DNA from: Microbacterium sp. M28
Lineage (GTDB): Bacteria; Actinomycetota; Actinomycetes; Actinomycetales; Microbacteriaceae
Direction of reading: 5' to 3'
DNA: 64,000 nt
NCBI RefSeq assembly: GCF_025836995.1
Contig: NZ_CP107546.1
Location: 1,488,001-1,552,000 of the forward strand
Shown here: in pieces, positions 16,857-24,748 of the stretch
Layout: each line of letters starts with the position of its first letter
Numbering within the stretch: position 1 is the first letter of the stretch
Translations under genes and position numbers: made by a program
Notes under the pieces: generated by a model
Databases searched by the model: none
The model's input: the letters and a program-made list of their open reading frames with translations, nothing else
Told to the model about the DNA's origin: nothing

Positions 16857-17773
16857 GCGGCTGCTCCGTTCAGCAGCTCTGCCGCTGCATCGAGATCTTC
16901 GGGGGTCTTCACGGCGACGGTCGGGACGCCGCGCAGGCCGCGCTTGGCGAGACCGACCAGCGCGCCCGCCGGCGCGAGTTCGACGAGGCCGGTGATGCCG
17001 GCGTCAGCGAACGAGTTCATGCACAGGTCCCACCGTACGGGGGAGGCGACCTGGCCCACCAGGAGCTCGAGCGCCTGCGCACCGTCGGTCACCACGGTGC
17101 CGTCCCGGTTGGTCCACAGCGTCAGGGAGGGGTCGGATGCCGGGACGGCGGTGACCGCATCGCGGAGGGTCTCGACAGCGGACTGCATGTACGTCGTGTG
17201 GAAGGCACCCGCCACCTGCAGCGGGATGACGCGAGTGCCCTTCAACGGCTCCTCCGCGAGGGCTGCGAGAGAGGGGAGGGCGCCGGCGACGACGATCTGG
17301 CCGCCGCCGTTGTAGTTCGCCGGAGCGAGACCGAGCTCGCTCAGACGGGTGAGCAACGCGTCCTCGTCGCCGCCGAGCACGGCGCTCATGCCGGTCGGCT
17401 CCTGCGCGGCGGCATCCGCCATGGCCCGCCCGCGGATGCCGACCAGGCGCATCCCGGTCTCCGCGTCGATGACGTCGCTGCCGACGAGGGCGGCGATCTC
17501 ACCGACCGAATGACCGGCGATGCCGTCGGCGCGGCGGCCGGCGCGGGCGACGAGCTCCTGTCCGGCGATCAGCGAAGCAGCGACGATCAGCGGCTGCGCG
17601 ATGCGCGTGTCGCGGATCGTGTCGGCATCCGACTCTGTCCCGTGCTTCACGAGATCGACCTGCGCGGCTTCGGAGTACGCCGCGAGACGCTCCGCCACAC
17701 CGTCCAGTTCGAGCCAGGGGGAGAGGAAACCGGGAGTCTGAGAGCCCTGTCCTGGGCAGGCGACGACAATCAC
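16853..17773 (-). CDS. fabD: Malonyl-CoA:ACP transacylase
   Basis: A 306-residue enzyme loading malonyl groups from CoA onto ACP. The nucleophile motif GHSVGE places Ser89, and the N-terminus has the usual CPGQGSQTPGFL. The GTG at 17773 was chosen for two reasons: the protein then begins IVVACPGQG as in homologues, and CAGACT lies exactly 6 bases upstream, fitting a leaderless promoter. A longer in-frame start at 17821 adds unrelated residues. It is the first structural gene after fasR. Confidence 0.94.
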   Translation of the reverse strand: MIVVACPGQGSQTPGFLSPWLELDGVAERLAAYSEAAQVDLVKHGTESDADTIRDTRIAQPLIVAASLIAGQELVARAGRRADGIAGHSVGEIAALVGSDVIDAETGMRLVGIRGRAMADAAAQEPTGMSAVLGGDEDALLTRLSELGLAPANYNGGGQIVVAGALPSLAALAEEPLKGTRVIPLQVAGAFHTTYMQSAVETLRDAVTAVPASDPSLTLWTNRDGTVVTDGAQALELLVGQVASPVRWDLCMNSFADAGITGLVELAPAGALVGLAKRGLRGVPTVAVKTPEDLDAAAELLNGAAA

Positions 17774-17779
17774 CAGTCC

Positions 17780-17785
17780 AGTCTG
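17780..17785 (-). promoter_or_regulatory. Putative -10 element (CAGACT) of fabD
   Basis: On the minus strand CAGACT ends 6 bases before the GTG at 17773. This would give a leaderless fab transcript and is also where a FasR-type activator would have to act. Confidence 0.4.
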
Positions 17786-17858
17786 CCAACGATCCCGCTC
17801 GGACAGTGGGGGATCTCTCACAAGATTGCGCAGATCCCTTGTGTGTGGCGAACAGACC

Positions 17859-19052
17859 TCAGCGGGGGCGGCGCGGGTTCGTGCGACGTCTGACCGGCTC
17901 GACCGTGCCGATCGAGCCGAGGATGAGGGCGGTCTGGAGGATGAGCGCTTCGCGCGGGCCGGTCGCGTCCCAGCCGATGACCTCGCTGACGCGCTTGAGC
18001 CGGTACCGCACGGTGTTCGGATGCACGAACAGCTCGCGCGCTGTCGCCTCGAGCGACCGACCGTTGTCGAGGTAGCTCCACAGCGTCGTCACGAGATCCG
18101 TGGAATGCGCCTGGAGCGGACGGTGGATGCGCTCGATCAGGGTCTGCTTCGCGAGCGGGTCGCCGGCCAGTGCACGCTCGGGCAGGAGATCGTCCGCTTC
18201 GACGGGCCGCGGGGCACCGCGCCAGCCGCGAGCGACCGCGAATCCGGCGAGGGCCGCGCGGGCGCTCTGCCCGGCATCCACGAGCGCTGCGACGGCCGGA
18301 CCGAGCACGACGTAGCCGGGGCCGAACGACGGCTCCAGACGCGTCGCGATCTCGTCGAACGCGAGTTCGTCGTCGTCGCCGTCCTTGTCGCTGCCGTGTG
18401 CTCGCCCGACCACGAGCACGAGACGCGAGCCCTGCACGCCGACGAGGACGTCGACGGCGAGCTTGCGGGCCGTCCGTCGGACCTGATCGATGTCGAACTG
18501 AGCGGGGGTCGTGCCGACGATGACGCAGACCTCGCCGTGACCGTGCCAGCCGAGCGCGGCGATCCGGCTCGGCAGCTCCTCATCGGCCTCACCGGTGAGG
18601 ATCGAGTCGACGACGAGCGCCTCGAGCCTGGCGTCCCACAGTCCGCGCGCCTCTGCGGCTCTGGCGTACACGTCCGCTGCCGCGAAGGCCACATCGCGCG
18701 AGTACAGCAGGATCGCCTCCCGCAGGTGCTCGCCCTTGCCCGCGACGCGCTCCTCCGTGACCTCGACGGTCACGCGGATCAGCTGGAGCGTCTGCTGCAG
18801 GCTCACGCTGCGCAGCAGCTCGCGCGGGGCCGCAGCGAAGATGTCCGCGGCGATCCACGGTGTCGAGGTCGGATCGTCGTACCACTGGATGAATGACGTG
18901 ATGCCGGCCTGCGCCACCAGCCCGACCGCTGAGCGGCGGGCCGGTGGCATGTCGGCGTACCAGGGGAGCGTGTCCTCCAGGCGCTTGATCGTCACCGTCG
19001 CGATGTCGCCGGAGATCCGGCGCAGCCACGCGAGCGTCGCTGCCTTGTCCAT
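17859..19052 (-). CDS. fasR: FasR-like PucR-family transcriptional regulator of fatty acid synthesis
   Basis: A 397-residue regulator with a long ligand-sensing N-terminal part and a C-terminal PucR-type helix-turn-helix, visible as GRSLEATARELFVHPNTVRY followed by RLKRVSEVIGWD. Its position immediately upstream of fabD-fabH-acpP-fabF matches streptomycete FasR, which activates the fab genes. The ATG at 19052 gives MDKAATLAWLRR. A GTG at 19076 is possible but sits inside the GGAGG, and no good ribosome-binding site serves either. It follows aceE by about 30 bases and may be cotranscribed, tying acetyl-CoA supply to lipid synthesis. Confidence 0.85.
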   Translation of the reverse strand: MDKAATLAWLRRISGDIATVTIKRLEDTLPWYADMPPARRSAVGLVAQAGITSFIQWYDDPTSTPWIAADIFAAAPRELLRSVSLQQTLQLIRVTVEVTEERVAGKGEHLREAILLYSRDVAFAAADVYARAAEARGLWDARLEALVVDSILTGEADEELPSRIAALGWHGHGEVCVIVGTTPAQFDIDQVRRTARKLAVDVLVGVQGSRLVLVVGRAHGSDKDGDDDELAFDEIATRLEPSFGPGYVVLGPAVAALVDAGQSARAALAGFAVARGWRGAPRPVEADDLLPERALAGDPLAKQTLIERIHRPLQAHSTDLVTTLWSYLDNGRSLEATARELFVHPNTVRYRLKRVSEVIGWDATGPREALILQTALILGSIGTVEPVRRRTNPRRPR

Positions 19053-19083
19053 CGAGGAGGGGGACGAGCCTGTCACCTCCGGC

Positions 19084-21810
19084 TCAGCTCTCGCCGCCGG
19101 CGTTCCCGCTCGTGCCGGCGTTGACGTTGTACAGGTCGTACTTCTGGATGGCCTGACCGATCACCGAGCGGTCGAGGCGGCCCTGGTCGGCCAGGCTCTG
19201 GAGAGCGCGGACGACCATCGACGGTCCGTCGATCTTGAAGTGCCTGCGGGCCGCGGCGCGGGTGTCCGCGAAGCCGAAGCCGTCGGCGCCGAGCGTGTAG
19301 TAGTCACCCGGGACCCACTGACGGATCTGGTCCTGCACGGCGTGCATGAAGTCGCTCGTCGCGATGACCGGTCCATCGGCCGAGGCGAGCTTCTCGGTCA
19401 GGTAGGCGACCTTCGGCTCTTGCTCGGGGTGCAGGAAGTTGTGCTCGTCGGCGGCGAGGCCGTCGCGGCGCAGCTCGGTCCAGCTCGTCACTGACCAGAC
19501 ATCGGCAACGACACCCCAGTCCTTGGCGAGCAGATCCTGAGCCTCCAGCGCCCACGGGACGCCGACGCCCGACGCGAGCAGCTGGACGCGCGGTCCGTCG
19601 CCCTCGCCGACGGCGATCCGGTGGATGCCCTTCAGGATGCCTTCGACATCGACATCCTCGGGCTCGGCCGGCTGCTTCATCGGCTCGTTGTACACCGTCA
19701 GGTAGTACATGACGTCCGGGTCCGGGTGCGATCCGCCGTACATGCGCTCGAGGCCGGCCTGCACGATGTGCGCCACCTCGTAGCCGAACGCGGGGTCGTA
19801 GGTCACGGTCGCCGGGTTCGTCGACGCGAGCAACGGCGAGTGACCGTCGGCGTGCTGGGTGCCCTCGCCCGTGAGCGTGGTGCGACCGGCGGTCGCGCCG
19901 ATCACGAAACCACGCGCCATCTGGTCGGCCGCCGCCCAGAAGGCGTCGCCCGTGCGCTGGTAGCCGAACATCGAGTAGAAGATGTAGATCGGGATCAGCG
20001 GCTCGCCGTGCGTCGAATACGACGTGCCGGTCGCCGTGAGAGCGGCTGTGGCGCCGGCCTCGTTGATTCCGACGTGCATGATCTGCCCCTGCGGGCTCTC
20101 CTTGTAGGCCAGGAGCAGCTCGCGGTCGACTGAGGTGTAGTTCTGGCCGTTCGGGTTGTAGATCTTCGCGGTGGGGAAGTAGGCGTCCATGCCGAACGTG
20201 CGCGCCTCGTCCGGGATGATCGGCACGATGCGCTGACCGAAGCCCTTCACGCGCATGAGGTCCTTGAGCATGCGGACGAACGCCATCGTCGTGGCGACCT
20301 CCTGGTTGCCCGAGCCCTTCTTGAGCAGCGCGTAGTCCTTGTCCTCGGGGAGGGTGAGGTCGACGTGCGTGGTGCGGCGCTCCGGCAGGAACCCGCCGAG
20401 TTCGCGGCGGCGGTCCAGCATGTACTGGATCGTCTCGTCCTGCGCACCGGGGTGGTAGTACGGAGGGCGGTACGGGTCGGCCTCGAGCTGGGCATCCGTG
20501 ATCGGGATCTGCATGGTGTCGCGGAAGAGCTTGAGGTCGTCCAGCGTCATCTTCTTCATCTGGTGGGTCGCGTTGCGTCCCTCGAAGTGCGGGCCGAGGC
20601 CGTAGCCCTTGACGGTCTTCGCGAGGATGACCGTCGGCTGGCCCTTGTGCTCCATGGCGGCCTTGTACGCGGCGTACACCTTGCGGTAGTCGTGACCGCC
20701 GCGGCGGAGCTTCCAGATCTGGTCGTCCGTGAGGTCCTTGACCAGGGACAGTGCCCGCTCGTCACGACCGAAGAAGTTCTCGCGGACGTAGGCGCCGCTC
20801 TCGGCCTTGTATGTCTGGAAGTCGCCGTCGGGGGTGACGTTCATCAGGTTCAGCAGTGCGCCGTCGGTGTCGGCGGCGAGCAGGTCGTCCCACTCGCGGC
20901 CCCAGACGACCTTGATGACGTTCCAGCCGGCGCCGCGGAAGTAGCTCTCGAGCTCCTGCATGATCTTGCCGTTGCCGCGCACAGGGCCGTCGAGGCGCTG
21001 CAGGTTGCAATTGATCACGAAGGTCAGGTTGTCCAAGCCCTCGTTGGCGGCGACCTGCAGCTGGCCGCGGGACTCGACCTCGTCCATCTCGCCGTCGCCG
21101 AGGAACGCCCAGACGTGCGAGTCGGCGACATCCTTGATGCCGCGGTTGGCGAGGTACTTGTTCGTCATCGCCTGGTAGATGGCGTTGATCGGGCCGAGGC
21201 CCATCGAGACCGTCGGGAACTGCCAGAACTCCGGCATCATCCGCGGGTGCGGGTAGGAGGGCAGGCCGTTCGGCGCGCCGGACTTCTCCTGGCGGAAGGC
21301 GTCGAGCTGCGACTCGGTGAGGCGTCCTTCGAGGAAGGCGCGGGCGTACATTCCGGGGGAGGCGTGCCCCTGGTAGAAGATCTGGTCGCCGCCGGAGTCG
21401 TGGCCCTGACCGCGGAAGAAGTGGTTGTGGCCCACCTCGTACAGCGATGCCGCGGACGCGTACGTCGAGATGTGCCCGCCGACGCCGATTCCAGGGCGCT
21501 GCGCGCGGTGCACGGTGATGGCCGCGTTCCAGCGGATCCAGTGGCGATAGCGGCGCTCGAGCTCCTCGTCGCCGGGGAACTCCGGCTCGTTCTCGGACGC
21601 GATGGTGTTGATGTAGTCCGTGGTCGGCACCATCGGAACGCCCAGGTGCAGCTCCTTGGAGCGCTTGAGCAGGCTGAGCATGATCTCGCGTCCGCGACCG
21701 TGTCCCTTCGCATCGACGAGCTCGTCGAGGGACTGCTGCCATTCACCGGTCTCTTCCGGATCGCTGTCGAGGGGGCCCTGGGAGTACGGATCCTGATCGT
21801 GGACGGTCAC
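19084..21810 (-). CDS. aceE: Pyruvate dehydrogenase E1 component, homodimeric
   Basis: A 908-residue thiamine-diphosphate enzyme that decarboxylates pyruvate and transfers acetyl to the lipoyl domains of E2. The TPP motif GDGEMDE continues to VINCN near residues 245-275, and the N-terminus has the [17 protein letters not shown] stretch typical of AceE. The GTG at 21810 was chosen because AAAGG lies 7 bases upstream; a TTG six codons earlier lacks one. Its E2 and E3 partners are encoded at 40.0-43.2 kb. It lies upstream of fasR on the same strand. A minus-strand TAGGCT at 21904-21909 is a likely -10, leaving a leader of about 85 bases. Confidence 0.95.
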   Translation of the reverse strand: MTVHDQDPYSQGPLDSDPEETGEWQQSLDELVDAKGHGRGREIMLSLLKRSKELHLGVPMVPTTDYINTIASENEPEFPGDEELERRYRHWIRWNAAITVHRAQRPGIGVGGHISTYASAASLYEVGHNHFFRGQGHDSGGDQIFYQGHASPGMYARAFLEGRLTESQLDAFRQEKSGAPNGLPSYPHPRMMPEFWQFPTVSMGLGPINAIYQAMTNKYLANRGIKDVADSHVWAFLGDGEMDEVESRGQLQVAANEGLDNLTFVINCNLQRLDGPVRGNGKIMQELESYFRGAGWNVIKVVWGREWDDLLAADTDGALLNLMNVTPDGDFQTYKAESGAYVRENFFGRDERALSLVKDLTDDQIWKLRRGGHDYRKVYAAYKAAMEHKGQPTVILAKTVKGYGLGPHFEGRNATHQMKKMTLDDLKLFRDTMQIPITDAQLEADPYRPPYYHPGAQDETIQYMLDRRRELGGFLPERRTTHVDLTLPEDKDYALLKKGSGNQEVATTMAFVRMLKDLMRVKGFGQRIVPIIPDEARTFGMDAYFPTAKIYNPNGQNYTSVDRELLLAYKESPQGQIMHVGINEAGATAALTATGTSYSTHGEPLIPIYIFYSMFGYQRTGDAFWAAADQMARGFVIGATAGRTTLTGEGTQHADGHSPLLASTNPATVTYDPAFGYEVAHIVQAGLERMYGGSHPDPDVMYYLTVYNEPMKQPAEPEDVDVEGILKGIHRIAVGEGDGPRVQLLASGVGVPWALEAQDLLAKDWGVVADVWSVTSWTELRRDGLAADEHNFLHPEQEPKVAYLTEKLASADGPVIATSDFMHAVQDQIRQWVPGDYYTLGADGFGFADTRAAARRHFKIDGPSMVVRALQSLADQGRLDRSVIGQAIQKYDLYNVNAGTSGNAGGES

Positions 21811-21903
21811 GGTGGAGCCTTTCGTCAAGCTGGCAGGTCATGCCAAGGAAACGGGAAGCGACACGGGGAGCCTTGTCGGCTCTGCACAACGCGCGCCGAA
21901 ATC

Positions 21904-21909
21904 AGCCTA
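21904..21909 (-). promoter_or_regulatory. Putative -10 element (TAGGCT) of aceE
   Basis: A minus-strand TAGGCT lies 94 bases before the aceE start in the 172-base gap between aceE and the GAD/DUF1851 gene. The rest of the gap shows nothing coding. Confidence 0.35.
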
Positions 21910-21982
21910 GCCCTGTTCTCCGACGACGGCGCACATCGACCGGGTCGGAGAATTCCCCACCGGACGGTCCTCGTCGTGGGTG

Positions 21983-22543
21983 TCAGTGACCGATGACGCC
22001 CTGGAGCTCCACCATCATCCTGATCGCGGCGATCGTCTCCCGCTTCTTCAGGTTCTCCACCTTCTCCGGCCCGCCGATCGAGCGCAGCGGCACGAAGACG
22101 AACGACTGATCGTACGGGAGCTCGCCGTGCGCCGCGACGGCCTGCGGGAAGATGTCCCAGTTCAACGTTCGCGACAGATAGAAGTCGCGGGCCCTGTTCA
22201 GCATCTGCAGGACTCCGCTCAACGTGCTGTTGAGACCGCTGACACGATGATCCCTGTACATGACGCCCACGAAGCCCACGCTCGGCTCCCACGTGATGAG
22301 GTCGGCGAGTCCGGTCACCATGATCGGTATCGAGACGCCGTCGCCCTGGGTCTTGCCGATGCAGTCCGCCAGTTCGGCCTCGTACACGGCCGGGTCGATC
22401 ACGCGTAGGAACCCCGACGCGAAGCTGCCGTACCCGAACGTCTCCCATAACTCGATCACATCGGCGGGTACGCGGTCTCGGTAGGCCTCGATGACCTCAC
22501 GGTCGACGGGTCGAAGCGCCGCGAAGTCCGGGAGCTCGATCAT
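21983..22543 (-). CDS. GAD-like/DUF1851 (Tdi1 immunity-type) protein
   Basis: A 186-residue protein. The N-terminal GAD-like region (LPADVIELWETFGYGSFASG) is followed by the DUF1851 region with FVFVPLRSIGG near residues 148-158. This architecture is known from immunity proteins such as Tdi1, paired with secreted DNase effectors, and from orphan copies in many genomes. No toxin or secretion gene is adjacent, so it is either an orphan immunity protein or has another role. It is a single gene with a probable leaderless start, next to a tRNA-Val gene. Confidence 0.72.
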   Translation of the reverse strand: MIELPDFAALRPVDREVIEAYRDRVPADVIELWETFGYGSFASGFLRVIDPAVYEAELADCIGKTQGDGVSIPIMVTGLADLITWEPSVGFVGVMYRDHRVSGLNSTLSGVLQMLNRARDFYLSRTLNWDIFPQAVAAHGELPYDQSFVFVPLRSIGGPEKVENLKKRETIAAIRMMVELQGVIGH

Positions 22544-22549
22544 GGCCCC

Positions 22550-22555
22550 ACCCTA
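22550..22555 (-). promoter_or_regulatory. Putative -10 element (TAGGGT) of a leaderless gene
   Basis: On the minus strand TAGGGT ends 6 bases before the ATG at 22543, and no purine-rich Shine-Dalgarno is properly spaced. Confidence 0.45.
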
Positions 22556-22580
22556 TCCGGGGAGCGCGGGGAGTCGGTCG

Positions 22581-22653
22581 TGGGCCCTGCCGGGATCGAA
22601 CCGACGACATCCACGGTGTAAACGTGGCGCTCTACCAGCTGAGCTAAAGGCCC
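22581..22653 (-). tRNA. tRNA-Val (TAC anticodon)
   Basis: A complete cloverleaf on the minus strand: acceptor GGGCCTT pairs with AGGGCCC (one G-T pair), a normal D arm (AGCTCAGCTGGTAGAGC), anticodon arm CCACG-TTTACAC-CGTGG, and a T arm with GGTTCGATCC. The 3' CCA is not encoded, unlike the CAT tRNA at 8.6 kb. Confidence 0.95.
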
Positions 22654-22687
22654 TGGTTCCGCCAGTCTAACGGGCGGACCCGGCCGA

Positions 22688-23527
22688 TCAGGACTCCTCG
22701 TGCGTGCGGGGGTCCGCGTGGAACAGACGGCCGTCGGGCCGTCCCAGCGCGGTGATCGCTTCGACCTCGTCCGCATCCAGCACGACGGATGCCGCGGCGA
22801 GATTGCTCCGCTGGTGCTCGGCCGACGATGCCTTCGGGATCGAGACGACCTCACGCGCCACGTGCCACGCGAGTACCGTCTGCGGTGGCGTGATGCCGTG
22901 GGCCGCCGCGATCTCTGTGATGGTCGTCTCCTCGAGCAGTTCGCGTGCGCGTCCGAGCGGACTCCACGCCTCGGTGATGATGCCGTGCTCACGGTGATAC
23001 GCGAGATGCTCGGTCTGCGGGAAGTACGGGTGCAGCTCGATCTGGTTGACCACGGGGAGCACTCCGGTCTCGCGCTCGAGGCGTTCCAGGTGCTCCGGCA
23101 GGAAGTTGGACACGCCGATCTGCTTCACCACGCCGCGCTGCTGCGCGTCCACCAGCGCGGCCCACGCCTGGACGTACTCGTCCTGGCTCGGGTTCGGCCA
23201 GTGGATGAGGTGCAGATCGATCGCGTCCAGACCGAGCCGGTAGCGGCTCTCCTCGATGCTCCACGGCGCCTTGTCCGACGCGTGGTGCCGGCCGGGCAGC
23301 TTCGACGTCACGATCACCTCGGCGCGATCGGTCGCCGCGTCGGCGACCCCGCGTCCGACCGCGCCCTCGTTCTCGTAGTTGAACGCCGTATCGACCAGAC
23401 GGTAGCCGCCGTCGACGGCGCTTGTGACGGACGCCGCGCCGTCCGCGCCTCTGAGTCCGTACGTGCCCAGCCCGATCGCGGGCAGAGCGAAGCCGTTGTG
23501 TGCGGTGAACGTGGGCAGCGAGGTCAT
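22688..23527 (-). CDS. Aldo/keto reductase
   Basis: A 279-residue NADPH-dependent oxidoreductase with a TIM barrel. The tetrad is visible: Asp in YRLVDTAFNYENE (with the Tyr), Lys in VTSKLPG and His in DLHLIHWPNP. The cofactor motif is IPKASSAEHQRSN. It is close to 2,5-diketo-D-gluconate reductase-like AKR5 enzymes; the substrate is unknown. The ATG at 23527 has AAGGAGAG 4-5 bases upstream; a much longer open frame upstream is not coding. It is divergent from the YchJ-like gene. Confidence 0.92.
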   Translation of the reverse strand: MTSLPTFTAHNGFALPAIGLGTYGLRGADGAASVTSAVDGGYRLVDTAFNYENEGAVGRGVADAATDRAEVIVTSKLPGRHHASDKAPWSIEESRYRLGLDAIDLHLIHWPNPSQDEYVQAWAALVDAQQRGVVKQIGVSNFLPEHLERLERETGVLPVVNQIELHPYFPQTEHLAYHREHGIITEAWSPLGRARELLEETTITEIAAAHGITPPQTVLAWHVAREVVSIPKASSAEHQRSNLAAASVVLDADEVEAITALGRPDGRLFHADPRTHEES

Positions 23528-23581
23528 CGAGTCTCTCCTTCGTCGTACGCGTGCTGACAGCCTACGCAGGAGAATGGAGCC

Positions 23582-23953
23582 ATGCGCTGCCCGTGCCTGT
23601 CCGGTGAGATATTCGACAACTGCTGCGGTCCTCTGCTCGCGGGCCGAGCCGCACCGACGGCTGAGCGTCTCATGCGATCGCGTTTCACGGCCTTCGCCCG
23701 TGGCGACGCCGCACACCTCCTGCGCACGTGGCATCCGTCGACGCGCCCTGCGGAGCTGGAGCTCGAGGATGCGATCCGCTGGACGCGTCTGGACGTGATC
23801 GGCACGGAGCAGGGCGGACCGTTCGACAGCGAAGGCGTCGTCGCGTTCGAGGCGTTCTTCCGTGAGGCCGGCCAGGTGGGATCGATGCGCGAGCGCAGCC
23901 GGTTCGTCCGCGAGGGGCGCGAGTGGTTCTATCTGGACGGTGTTGCGGGCTGA
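23582..23953 (+). CDS. YchJ-family (UPF0225) protein
   Basis: A 123-residue small protein with the family start CPCLSGEIFDNCCGPLLAG, an SEC-C-like zinc-binding cysteine cluster, then MRSRFTAFARGDAAHLLRTW and a C-terminal NTF2-like sheet ending REWFYLDG. The exact role of YchJ proteins is unknown. The ATG at 23582 is preceded by GGAG. The 54-base gap to the divergent aldo/keto reductase must hold both promoters. Confidence 0.9.
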   Translation: MRCPCLSGEIFDNCCGPLLAGRAAPTAERLMRSRFTAFARGDAAHLLRTWHPSTRPAELELEDAIRWTRLDVIGTEQGGPFDSEGVVAFEAFFREAGQVGSMRERSRFVREGREWFYLDGVAG

Positions 23954-23983
23954 GCTGCGCCCGCGGATGTCTCCGACAGCGGC

Positions 23984-23989
23984 TAGGTT
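23984..23989 (+). promoter_or_regulatory. Putative -10 element (TAGGTT) of a leaderless gene
   Basis: TAGGTT ends 6 bases before the GTG at 23996, matching the leaderless pattern. Confidence 0.5.
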
Positions 23990-23995
23990 GGGAAC

Positions 23996-24727
23996 GTGAA
24001 CGCCAGCCCCGAACAGCAGCGCCTCCTTCTCGACGTCGCCGACCTGGATCGTCGCATCCAGCAGGCAGAGCGCGCGCGCACCCAGCCGGCGAATGCCGCC
24101 CGCATCAACGAACTCTCCGCCCTCCGCCAGGCGCAGCTGCGTGAGCTCACCGCTCTCGCCGGTGTGCGCGACGACGCGGCGACCGAGCTGCGTCGTCTCG
24201 AGTCGGATGTCGCCGTCGTCGAGCAGCGCCGTGCGCGCGACGCCGAGCGACTCGCGGTCGTGACGAGCCCGAAGGACGCGCAGGGCCTCGAGAGCGAGCT
24301 GGCGAGTCTCGCCCGGCGCAAGAGCGATCTCGAGGATCAGCAGCTCGACGTGATGACCCGGGTGGAAGAGGCCGAGGCTGCGGTGGCCGCTCAGCAGCAG
24401 CTGATCGATGCGACGACCGCCGAGGGCACGGAGCTCACGACGCAGGCGAAGGCGCAGATCGCTGCGGCGACGACGGAGGGCGAGCACCTCGCGCGCGATC
24501 GTGCGGCCATCGTCGCGGGCATCGATGCGGCGCTGCTCGCGGATTACACCCGCCGAGCCGCGCGGACGACGGGTGCAGCGCTCCTGCGCGCCGGAACCTG
24601 CGAGGGATGTCGGATGGTGCTCTCGGGAATCGACATCGCCGCCATCCGCCAGGCACCGGCCGACCAGGTCATGTCGTGCCCGGAGTGCGGATGCATCCTC
24701 GTGCGCACCGAGGAATCCGGGCTGTGA
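23996..24727 (+). CDS. C4-type zinc-ribbon protein with long coiled coil
   Basis: A 243-residue protein. Residues about 10-170 are a heptad-rich coiled coil. The C-terminus is a zinc ribbon with CEGC near residue 202 and CPEC near residue 228. This is the zf-RING_7/CT398 family, conserved in actinobacteria and often beside YbgI/RNase H-like genes. A role in secretion, flagella or nucleic-acid binding has been proposed for relatives, but none is established. The start is a probable leaderless GTG. The stop is 21 bases before the polymerase gene, so the two form an operon. Confidence 0.85.
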   Translation: MNASPEQQRLLLDVADLDRRIQQAERARTQPANAARINELSALRQAQLRELTALAGVRDDAATELRRLESDVAVVEQRRARDAERLAVVTSPKDAQGLESELASLARRKSDLEDQQLDVMTRVEEAEAAVAAQQQLIDATTAEGTELTTQAKAQIAAATTEGEHLARDRAAIVAGIDAALLADYTRRAARTTGAALLRAGTCEGCRMVLSGIDIAAIRQAPADQVMSCPECGCILVRTEESGL

Positions 24728-24748
24728 CGCTCATGCGCGCCCTGCACG

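Noticed and set aside
17774..17821. An upstream GTG start for fabD adding 16 residues
   Set aside because: The extra residues do not match the family, and the shorter GTG fits both the conserved N-terminus and the leaderless -10 spacing.
22544..22687. Possible attachment-site duplication of the tRNA-Val 3' end
   Set aside because: I found no second copy of the tRNA end nearby and no integrase gene in the window, so an integrated element is not supported.
22688..24487. A 599-codon version of the aldo/keto reductase frame extending far upstream
   Set aside because: The extension is antisense to YchJ and the zinc-ribbon gene. The true start at 23527 has a good Shine-Dalgarno and the family N-terminus.
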